Below are positions 1 to 9,400 of a DNA stretch of 15,916 nt, piece after piece. Made by a program: the position numbers and the translations under genes. Every line of letters begins with the position of its first letter. Within the stretch, counting starts at the first letter, position 1. The DNA comes from Oehlia diaphana (taxonomy: Eukaryota > Glomeromycota > Glomeromycetes > Glomerales > Glomeraceae), in assembly GCA_003833135.1 (NCBI GenBank), contig QZLH01000337.1, forward strand, positions 88,011-103,926, given 5' to 3'. A model generated the notes under the pieces. The model was not told where the DNA came from, ran no database searches, and worked only from the letters and a program-made list of their open reading frames with translations.

Positions 1-668
1 TAATTTAGAAAAAAAATAACTGATAAATTTTAAAGCTAATGATCATATCTATAAAAATTATCGGTTAAATTTTTTACTTTAATATAAAAAAATTTTTTTT
101 TTAGAAATTTATAATCAATCAATTGTTACTATACATAAGTAGTTGAGTATAGAGATTCTGCACTATATGATCGATAGTGAGCTTTACATTTTGGATATTT
201 GTATAACTTTATGCAATATTTTCTCATGCCAAAAAATTTTCTTTTTGAAAATTTGTGTAATGTCATGTGATACATATGACTATCTAGCTGAAATTAAAAA
301 TCACATGTCCACTTAATTCCAGCTATATAAATTAACTCTGGTCAATTACATACCCGTTCTATTTGGAACATTTAACATATGTTTTATTCTATATATGCCA
401 TTTGACTATTTGTATTTATCGTGATTTGACTATTATCTGGTACAATGATAAAATTGCAAGCAATGATCAACCGGTCATATTGATAAGAAATGAAATTTGG
501 CTACTAACTTTGCGATATTTGAGTACACCCATGATCATGTTATTCTTCACATCTTATAATAACTTATTAAGTGCAGTGATCAATATTGGTGATGAATTAA
601 ACAGACGATAAATATACAATTTAAATTAAATGTTTATCCTTAACAAAGCTGTTCATTCTTGTGAGTTA
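1..668. other. Intergenic AT-rich stretch, no supported gene
   Basis: I see no convincing gene here. An open frame at 363-611 (plus) has no ATG in its first 55 or so codons, no recognisable motif and no flanking splice signals that would extend it. It could be a relic exon, but nothing supports that. A TATA-like string (ctatataaatt, near 322) precedes it without a credible downstream coding start. Confidence 0.5.
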
Positions 669-844
669 TACTGTCAAACCTTGATATAGCGAACCTTTGA
701 TATAGTGAATTTTTCAGACAACTATAATAAATTTCCCCTTGCTATAATGAATTAACCAATTAAATCTCTTAAAATCTTCACTATAACCCTATAGCAAAGT
801 TGAGGTCTGGAATCTAAGGTTCATTATAACAAGGGTTGACTGTA
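669..844. mobile_element. Miniature Tc1/mariner-like element (MITE), 176 bp
   Basis: The ends form terminal inverted repeats of 27 bp: 669-695 and the reverse complement of 818-844 agree at 22 of 27 positions. Each end includes a flanking TA, as expected for the TA target duplication of the Tc1/mariner superfamily. The core termini read 'CTGTCAAACC' and, on the other strand, 'CAGTCAACCC', followed by a tata-rich stretch and GAACC. A second, weaker inverted pair lies just inside the ends (ctttgatatagtg and its partner near 770-800). There is no coding capacity, so the element is non-autonomous. The superfamily call rests on the TA and the TIR style only. Confidence 0.7.
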
Positions 845-929
845 TGTGTAATCAATGTGTGCGTTCTATGGGGTGATAATTCTAAAGGGCCAAGAAAGCG
901 TTTCTACTTTGATCACTGCTGCATTATAT

Positions 930-1012
930 GTTCAGATTTTTTGCTGATTTGCGAATATTTAGCCTTCTAAAATCTGCAAATCTGCAATATTGCAGACTTG
1001 CAATTAATCTGC
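930..1012. repeat. Short ctgcaa-type repeat patch
   Basis: This patch has several copies of 'tctgcaa' or its complement 'ttgcaga', including the palindrome tgcaatattgca. It looks like a simple interspersed repeat or hairpin-forming relic. I can assign no function. Confidence 0.35.
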
Positions 1013-1101
1013 AATTGCCCAATTATGGCGCCATCCTTAGTCAGTTTTACTAGTAAAATTTCAGGATGGATTATTATGTGAAAACCTATGTAATCAACGA
1101 T

Positions 1102-1434
1102 TTACCATATAGCGCTGCATACAGTACCCCTTGTAATAGTATCCCCTTTAAATAGTACTGGGGTATTATTCAAATCCACATTCGAATATTTTTGAAAAAT
1201 ACCCTGGTACTAATCAAAATTCGATTTTGAATAGTACCCCGGATACTAATCATATTCCAACTTAATACTAATCAAAATTTATGTACTAATTTATTTAATT
1301 TAATAAAATCCCTTCCAATATACCCCCTTTTAATAGTATCTCCCTCCTCCTATAGTATCCCTCCAGGTACTATTCAATATAAGCGGACTTTCTTGAATAG
1401 TACTGGGGGTACTATATGTAGTGCTATACGGTAA
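1102..1434. mobile_element. MITE with internal 'aatagtaccc' repeats, 333 bp
   Basis: Positions 1102-1130 and the reverse complement of 1406-1434 agree at 25 of 29 positions, ending in ttacc(a/g)tatagc and agtacccc. If the outer TA is taken as the target duplication, the termini are CC(a/g)TATAGC, which would fit Tc1/mariner. A PIF/Harbinger 3-bp duplication fits less well, because the flanks read TTA and TAA. The interior is built almost wholly from degenerate copies of 'aatagtatcccc' or 'ggggtactatt' in both orientations. There is no open frame, so any movement would depend on a transposase supplied elsewhere. Confidence 0.65.
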
Positions 1435-1952
1435 TAATCTTTACCATGCACGAAATCAATCTCGTGATAAGGAAGAAAAATATTGCATAATTCTGAAAAT
1501 AACACATAACTATCCATTGGTATCAGGTTTATTAATTTCAGAAATTTCAGAACAAATTATTATGTGGCATCTTACGTGATCAATGATTTATTTTTCTTTG
1601 TCACGTGCTAAGTAAAATTCTTGATGTATATAAAATCACATTTGGCTTAAGAATTCAATATACGATTATCGCTTGTTAGAATCTAAAAAAATTTATGAAT
1701 AAAATTATAATGTGAATTTTCTTTTTATTCACTTACGATAGTTGATTTATAAATGTATCGATATTAGAAGCACGCTATTCGATGTGTAATGAGACAAAAT
1801 CTAAAGAACTAAGTTTCATCTTTTTGCAATCACTAGATAAATTTCTTAGTTTTTTCAAATTTTAATAATAAAAAACAATTGCTATGTTCTTAATTACATC
1901 TATTTTAAAAACTATAGTACTATTTTACATCAAACAAATATTCAATAAATAA
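1435..1952. other. Intergenic stretch 3' of the channel gene
   Basis: No gene is supported. The stretch holds the second copy of a diverged direct repeat (1557-1590, similar to 1071-1104). A TATA-like 'gatgtatataaaatc' near 1624 leads only to very short plus-strand frames. The part nearest 1952 must contain the 3' untranslated region of the minus-strand channel gene. I could not fix a polyadenylation site. Confidence 0.5.
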
Positions 1953-4900
1953 TCATGATGAAATTTTTTCATTTAGTTCATTTAGTTTCTTTTGTAAATC
2001 TATTATTTGTTGTTGAATTCTTTCCAATTGGAACGGTTCTGAAATATCCAATAAATTTCTTAAATTTTTGCTGATATATAAAGCATCATGTTGAAATTTG
2101 GTGTCATTACTATCAATTGCACGAATCAATTCACGAACTTCATTTTCAGGAATATCAATATAACTAAAATATTTAAATAAAATATAACCAGTAAATAATA
2201 AAAATTAATAAAAAAATTTTGACATTAACAGATTTTTATACTTACATCCAATTTGTATTTTCAAACATATTTTCCAACCAATTTGTATTTTCAAACATGT
2301 TTTTTAACTGATTTGTTGGCATTTTTCCCGATATAATCATACGAAATTTTATAGTTTTCATAATAATCTGTTCATTTTCCGCAATAATCTTTTAATATAA
2401 TTAAAACAGCTATGATTAAATTTAATGTTATTAAATAAAAAACAAAATTAATAATTCATAATTAAAATAAATACTTTTGCCTTTTGAAGTAAAAATTTTT
2501 CATTTTTGTTGTAAATTTCAATCGCCAAGTTAAGTAATCCAACAAATAAATTATTAAGATAAATTACTACAATGAATGTAAATAAAAATAAGAAAAATGC
2601 TACTATAGGTGAATTATAAGTATTTGATGCTAAAGAATCAGTAGTGCCTATTATTTGAAAAAAGAAGAATAATTTTTAGTTTAAAGAATGATTAATTAAA
2701 AATAATAAATTTCTTATTACCTAGAAGAATTAAATACATTGATAATAGCGAATTAGTAAACCCTACAAATACATTTGCTGAGGATTCAACAAATACAGGA
2801 TTCATTCCTATAGTATTATTTGGAAAAATAGGATAATATTTTGTTTCGAAATTCCACGAATTATTATCATGATCTGCAGGTGTCCGTAAAATATTAAAAA
2901 ATGCATGAGCAAATCCACATAAAACAATAAATAAGATTATCAAGAATGGAAAAGCTTTTTTAGCAACTCCAATAATTATGATAAAATAAATTCCAAATGA
3001 TTGAAATACTCGGAAAAATAATATGAATTTAAAATATAATAATAAATAAGAAAATGATATAATTCCATTAACAATATCGTTGTAATTCTTATCACCGTTA
3101 GTAATATAAAAAGCTTCTACGTCCCCATATTTGAAAATATACCAATATAGAGTTGTTACAATAGGTAAAGAATATGCTCCTATGTCTATAATAAAAAATA
3201 AATATCAATTTTTTAAAAAATATTTAAATAAAACGTGTGCATCTTACCAAATAAATTCCATAGATCATTAAAATAATCTCTTGGATTCCATTTCATTTGT
3301 AAAAATTCAACAACTAAATAAATAAAACACACAAAACTTGAAATAATCATATAAGACTTGAAAAATAAATTATCGTCAATATATTCATATTCTGAATTGA
3401 ACGTAGTAGCAAATATAAATATATAAATAGAATAAATATGAGAAATCCAATTAATACAATGATATGATAGTCCAAAAACTCTCCATTTAAAATCTATAAT
3501 GGCAGCAAAATTCCACCATTTATAAAAATTTTCACTATCTATATTACAAAATAGAAAAGTTTCTGGTTTGCATAAAATTTCATTCCAAAAGTTACGATCA
3601 CCTCGATATTTACAAATCAAGGAAAAAGGAACAATAAACCTAATTGATGGAGTTTCCTCTAATGGTTTTAAACTCTCTTTGATTCTATATAATAATAATG
3701 GTAATAATAATAATGATGATATAATTAATGATGAAACTAACCCCACTAACTTTATAAAAAGATTAGGACTAGGACTATATTTGATATAAATATCTTTTGA
3801 ATAACTCTCATATGGCGAAGTTGAATTCATAACAGATGAACAAACGGGATCTAATGCAAGAGATGTACGTAAAATAAATTTCTTTACTAATTTAGAATGT
3901 TCATAATAATTTAAATCAAATAAATTTAAATCAATAGAAGATAATAATGACATATTGCTGTAATTTTCTGCATATTTAAAAATTTTATCAAAAATTGATT
4001 CAGTGACAAAATTATATTTTTTTTGTATTGCTGTTTCTAACATTTTTAAATAAGATTTTGAAAATTTCACCCAATCATTTATAATATTTAAAAATTTTTT
4101 ATATTCCTCCTCATGTTCCTTGTATTTATTCTCGTGTTTCAATTGTTCCATGTGTTCCTCAACGTGTTTCTTGTATTTATTCTCTTCCATGTGTTTATCA
4201 ACATTTTTAAGAAAATCATCAAAATCAAAATTTTGTGGTACTTCTTTAACATCAGTCTTGCTAAATATCTGTTGAAACGTATCTTCGTCAAGCCCATCTT
4301 TTATCTCAACATTATTTTCACCAATAGAAAGTATTCTGTTTGATTTAGTTATAATAATATGATTCTCCTTAAAATCGATAATTTTAATTGCACCAGAAGG
4401 AAAAAAAGGATCTAGAAATAAGTATAATTTTTTATCATCATTAGAGTCTGCAGTAATAATTAATCCTTCAGTACCATTTTGTAAAGTTACAAATTCTAAT
4501 GGGAGACATTTATAACCTTCTTCATTTACTAATCAAAAAAAATAAAATAAAGATTATAAGATTATTGTATAAATAGATTTATTAGATTTATTTTAGATTT
4601 ATTGTAAAATAAATACAAACCATATCTTGAAATCTGTATTCCAGTTTTAACCAAATATATATAAATTATACCTCGAGATAAACTTAATGCTAATAATGTT
4701 TGTTCCTTATTTATTACTACGTTAATGGACGTATCAACTTTGGGCGTACCAATTTTAGGCGTATCATGATCAAAAAAGAATCGTTTTTCAATAGTTATTT
4801 CATCTTTTTTTAAATTCCAAAGAGTCATCTGATATTCACAATAAAGTAATAACTTTGTTTGATACACAAAACAATTAACGGAATATTCTTTTAAACATTC

Positions 4901-5440
4901 GGGAATTTCTATTTCATATATTGGAGTAAGATCATCTTTTTGCTTAATAAAGCACTTGTAAATTTTATAAACTTTCAATTCGTTATCTAACGAAACCAGA
5001 ATCACACTTCCATCTGAAAAAACTCTCATCGAATTTCGTCTAAAATTTTTTGCGTTCTTTAGTTCAATTAATCGAACTTTTCCTTTCTTTTTTAAATCTT
5101 CTAAATCTTGTAAATCTTTTAAATCTTCTAAATCAATACGAGCTATACGATCATATTTGACATTATTATATTCACTACTATTATAACAATATAGCAAAAA
5201 CTTATCATTTAATACAAATGAATCTAGAATAATATTACGAATATTAAGTTTAACACACGCAGATTTAGGTTTTTGTTGGCTGTCATTTTCAATAATCCAT
5301 CTAGTAATTGAATTATCATTTTCACTATAGGTAACACATTTTATGAGAGAATTATCTTCTTGATAAACAACAATTTGATCAATCGCTTTCTTGTAATCTT
5401 CTTCGTTATCTATTGGAATAGAAACAATAGAGTCGCCCAT
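1953..5440 (-). CDS. TRP-like ion-transport protein with N-terminal WD40-like region (6 exons, 1030 aa)
   Basis: Predicted cation channel of the TRP-like ion-transport type, probably in the plasma or an internal membrane. Exons: 5440-4621, 4528-3248, 3185-2721, 2647-2475, 2388-2246, 2163-1953. All introns are GT-AG and the spliced length is 3093 nt. The ATG is the first after an in-frame TAA seven codons upstream. Residues 1 to about 390 are soluble and beta-rich, like a WD40-type propeller (weak repeats, call by family pattern). A charged E/K/H-rich segment follows at about 380-420. Hydrophobic segments lie near 531-554, 627-649, 662-682, 703-718, 743-762, 765-797 and 870-892. The stretch at 838-858 (ending YLILLGTTDS) is the likely pore helix and filter, before an S6 helix and 'NNLFVGLLNLAIE'. 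The C-terminus ends in a short coiled coil. Similar proteins form a large family in Rhizophagus. Ion selectivity and ligand cannot be read from the sequence. Confidence 0.85.
2248..2298 (-). repeat. 30-nt tandem duplication in exon 5 of the channel gene
   Basis: A 21-bp string occurs at 2248-2268 and 2278-2298, period 30 nt, giving NMFENTNWLENMFENTNW in the protein. It lies in the cytosolic tail just after S6 and abuts the exon 5 donor. Near-identity of the copies suggests a recent duplication. Confidence 0.8.
4120..4184 (-). repeat. 51-nt (17-codon) repeat in the linker of the channel gene
   Basis: The string ttgtatttattctc recurs at 4120-4133 and 4171-4184, encoding two ENKYK motifs 17 residues apart within a K/E/H-rich helical segment between the propeller-like region and the first membrane helix. 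It is probably a repeat-built coiled coil. Confidence 0.6.
4529..4620 (-). other. Intron 1 of the channel gene (92 bp)
   Basis: Donor GTTTGT, acceptor TTGATTAG, phase 1. Splicing joins ...QISRY to VNEEGYKCLP with no stop. Reading through the donor instead gives a hydrophobic tail and a stop at 4562, so this intron is needed to connect the propeller-like exon to the channel exon. Confidence 0.85.
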
Positions 5441-5544
5441 CTTACGTAAATGAAATATTTAGTTAAAAGAATTTAAAAAAGTCTTTTTGACCGTTTTTTA
5501 TAAAAAGTTACGAAATAAATCAAAATAAGCCTTTTGTTTTACCA

Positions 5545-5553
5545 CTTTATATA
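5545..5553 (-). promoter_or_regulatory. Candidate TATA box of the channel gene
   Basis: On the minus strand this reads TATATAAAG, 105-113 bp upstream of the ATG at 5440, a plausible distance for a TATA box with a short 5' leader. In DNA this AT-rich such strings arise by chance, so the call is weak. Confidence 0.3.
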
Positions 5554-5744
5554 TTAAAAAGATTAATAATCCGCAGTCTTAATCAACAATTATGAATTAT
5601 TTTATCAGGTACATTAGATTCATTTAAAATTAACTTTTTAAGACGTGTTATGCACTCTCGATTAGGACAATAAAAGTAAAAGATGTTATTGTTACAAATA
5701 GTTAAATTCTAGTTATTGTGATATCCTAATTTAGCTAGTATGGC

Positions 5745-6165
5745 TTCAGGAAAAAACCCATCACATCCACCCTGGATTTATCCACACTTTATCTCAGATT
5801 TGAACTATATTTGATCTTATTTTATCCCGGATTTGATTTTATCTTATATTTTATCCTTGGATTAATTATATCACAGATGTTTCTAAGTCATGTAACCAGA
5901 TTTATTACAGGGACCATGTGATTTAATTTGTCGCCTGATGTCCCACCTGGGATAAAATATGGATTGAACTAGGGTTGATAAGTTGATGTGATGTAATTAT
6001 TGGCGAAATTTAAGCAATTAATCCTGGGATAAAATATGGAACAGATCCAGGATAAATATAGGAAATCCGGGATAAAATATAGGAAAATCCGGGATGAAAT
6101 GTGGATTAATCTATTTTCATCCCAGATAAATCCGGGTTTGATCTAGGGTTTAAACCCCAGACTTT
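5745..6165. repeat. Cluster of 'atccgggataaaat' repeats in both orientations, possible foldback element
   Basis: The right half has four consecutive copies starting at 6021, 6044, 6065 and 6087 (period 21-23 bp) of a unit like 'atccgggataaaatatagga', plus one near 5948. The left half has reverse-oriented copies (e.g. ttttatcccggattt near 5820 and ctggatttatcc near 5770). The outer parts are roughly inverted to one another (ccctggatttatcc on the left, ggataaatccggg-like on the right). This suggests a foldback or MITE-like element assembled from a short satellite unit. I could not define exact ends or a target duplication. There is no coding capacity. Confidence 0.55.
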
Positions 6166-6400
6166 TGATCAGTATGCGCTTCATAAATCTAATAATACAT
6201 GTATCTCTTTCTAACGGGCTGACAAATAAATTCGGAACTAATTAAGAATTATAAGTGTAGATAAATTTTATAAATATAGTGTGTAACAGTCGCATTACAT
6301 TATTATGACCGATTCTTAAAGCGATGGTAGAGATTCGTGAAGATATAATTTTTTAACATGTACGACAAAGACAAATAAACCATCAACATATAAACCACTA

Positions 6401-6406
6401 TTTATT
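6401..6406 (-). promoter_or_regulatory. Candidate polyadenylation signal AATAAA
   Basis: AATAAA on the minus strand, 28-33 nt past the stop of the 1118-residue membrane protein gene. The spacing is suitable, but the region is AT-rich. Confidence 0.35.
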
Positions 6407-6433
6407 TTATTTTGCTATAATAATAAAACATTA

Positions 6434-9400
6434 TTATTTTTTTTGTCTTATATTATTCTCATAAAGCAATTTTAAATCTCTTTTGATAATAGGGTATATT
6501 AATAAAAATAATTTACATGCTAATACCGTTGAACATGATGAAAGTACGAGAATTGGTACTATAGCTGGTTTAATATGTAATTTATAATACACGATATAAA
6601 TAATAAGTTGAGGTATTTCCTCAAACAATACTACAACTCCGGTCTTAATCAGCAAAGATATTTCTTCATCTGTAAAAGGTTTTACTTTTCTTGATAATAC
6701 ATCTTGTAACGCATCCATATCAAGAAATGAAAGAAATAATATAATTTTATTACGTCTTTCTGTTAGACATTTAGTAAATACCAAATTGAGAACTAGTGGG
6801 AATATTAAAAAGAAGATACTACAAAAAAATTATGCTAAAAATTTAGTCTCAAGTGATGCAATTAATTACAATTCAAAGCTTACTTACGTTACGGAAAGAA
6901 CCCATTTGTAATCATTTTTGTGAAAGTATATGAATGCAATATCTAAAGATAAATCAATTAGAATCAATACAAAGAAGAAAATTGACAATCCTTCTTGCTC
7001 CTTTTCGTTCTTTCCTCCCTCTCTATCATCTTTGTCCTTTATTTTTCTCACTTTAAAAATCAAGAAAATCAATATAATAGATAAAATCACAGTTGCAAGA
7101 AGGAATCCCCAATATTTATCCCAAAGTCTTTCAGTTTGAGGCGCTCCATATAATGCATCAATATAAGTAGTATTTTCTCCAATTGCTAATGAATTAAGTT
7201 CTTTATATACAACTATTTCACTTAAACCTTGTAAAAGTTTCTCTGAACTAACTTTTGAAAGTTGTTTAGGGAGTTCATCAGATCGATAATAATATGCAAA
7301 ATTAATATCAACTCTCATTATTATTTGAGCATTCTTTTTTAAAACATCATATTGAAAATTTTTGGTGATGTTTAAGCATGCATATTCACATGATAATGCC
7401 ATACTTAATTGATTTGCCATTGAATTTACAAATTCGCTCTTATCGTTCGAAGTAAGATTTAAATAATGTTTCGTTCCTTCGGGTGTTAATCGGATAATTG
7501 CACTTCCAGATGGAGAAGATATGAGGGAAGAATCGGAATCTACAAATTTTTTTGTTAATATTATGCCATTGCAGCGCGAGAAAACAATATAGCGTAACAA
7601 TCATAACGTGAATGCCAAATAATAAAAACTTACGTATGTCAAATTTCCAAATATTTTTTCTAATACCAATAACATTTTGACCATTTGATTTTTCTTTTAC
7701 AAAATCGTTATCAATGGTAACATAATAGGAAGCACCAATTGTACTAAGAGTAACATCTAGTACCCGCAATTTAACAACAGTGTCATTTTCAATTGTAACA
7801 AATCTGTTATTATTCGCGGCAATAGTTTGTTTTAAAATTGTATAGTTTCCATATCCTATATAGTCTCCAATAATGCTTGTATAATCAAAATTGGAATGAA
7901 TAATACCATACTTTATTGTTGCATTATTAACTTGGAAAACACCAATCTTTCCTTTTGCGTTATTGACCTGAACAACATTTTCTGTTGCATTATTAACTTG
8001 GAAAACACTAAACTTTCCTGTTGATGCGACTATAGGTATATTATATGTAATGGTAAATTCTCTAAATGCCTTACTCAGAGGAATTGTTTCATATTTTGAT
8101 GGAGTTGTGGATATTATTTTTGAACTCCCATATCCTCCTGGTCCTCCTGGTACTCCTAGTCCTTCTTCAACTACAGAAACAAGAAAACAAAGTTAAAAAT
8201 ATAAAAATACATACGTGTATTTGCTTATTTATTTAAAAAAAACTTGCCTGTAGAAAAATTAACATATTTATCAATTGATATAATAGTAATTTTACTGCTT
8301 TTATTTTTATTAAAAATTGAAGAATCTTCCGGAATAGCCATTATAGTATTATTAGGAAGTACAAAACTAGAGTAAATGTAACTTTTAATCATAGTATCCC
8401 AAATACTAATATGGTCAATATTTTTTCCCTCATTATTAGTGACATAGCCATCTACATTTCCAGAATTTCTATTGATTGTTTTAAAAACATATCCGCCAAA
8501 ATTTAATGGCTGAACATCAGTAATAATGTTATTAATCATTAGATTTAAATTAATTACTTTTACGATACCAAGATTGCCATTACTTAAGAAATCAACTTCT
8601 TCATATGTTACTTGATAATTTCTATCTGTTGTTTGAATAATACAACTGTAACCTGATGATTGATATGCTATATTACATACGTATATGCGTAATCCAATTA
8701 TTCCGCCATTTTGATAAATTAGAAAAGGTCCTCTAATTGTTTTATCTTTATGTATAAATGTAGTAAAGATTGTTACGTTACTATTTTCGGCTATACTACT
8801 TGTTACTATAGCGTATCCATCTTCTGTTGTGAATACATTTGTATGATACGAATTAAACAGATTTACAGAAACTGTATCCATCCTAAATAAGTCATTGAAA
8901 TTATTTGAGTAAAAACACGTAAAAATGCAAAAAGAAGATATTTAATGTACATAATTCAGACTTACACTTTAGTTGTTCTATCTTTATATTCAGAAGATCC
9001 ATTATCATTGATCAAAGTCAAATTCAAGTAGCTTACTTCACCTTCAAGTACATAACATAAAAACCCAAAATCATAAAGATATTTAAAAATTTTACTCTTA
9101 GAACTCTCAGAAGAGCCCTCAGAGCAATTGAAATTATTGAACTTTCTGCATTAAAAAATATAAATTTCAAATCAGTGCTGTAAGATAATTTAAATAAATG
9201 GTATACTGTATATATAATATATATAATTAGTCTTTACGTACCTGATTTCTTTTCCTTCCAAATTGAATAAACTACCGCAAGCATCATCATTTATTAAAGG
9301 ATTACAATAATAAGTAGCCAAAATAAGTTGTTCTTTAGTCCCGTCAATCCTCTCAGTCCCATCAATCGCCTGAATCTTAATTTTATCCATTTTAATTAGA

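Noticed and set aside
363..611. 82-codon plus-strand open frame
   Set aside because: No ATG near its start, no recognisable motif, no splice partners. It is compatible with chance or an old relic.
3568..3789. Plus-strand open frame inside the channel gene
   Set aside because: It is the antisense shadow of exon 2 of the channel gene, which has consistent splicing and family features.
3213..4190. A separate 325-residue membrane protein starting at 4190
   Set aside because: The frame is open well upstream of that Met to an acceptor at 4529 and joins exon 1 in phase, so the Met is internal.
7440..7769. Minus-strand frame continuing through 7634 as a separate protein
   Set aside because: It is exon 4 of the Cys-rich membrane protein gene read through its intron. 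The GTAAGT donor at 7633 and the GTAG acceptor at 7540 join it in phase to the next exon.
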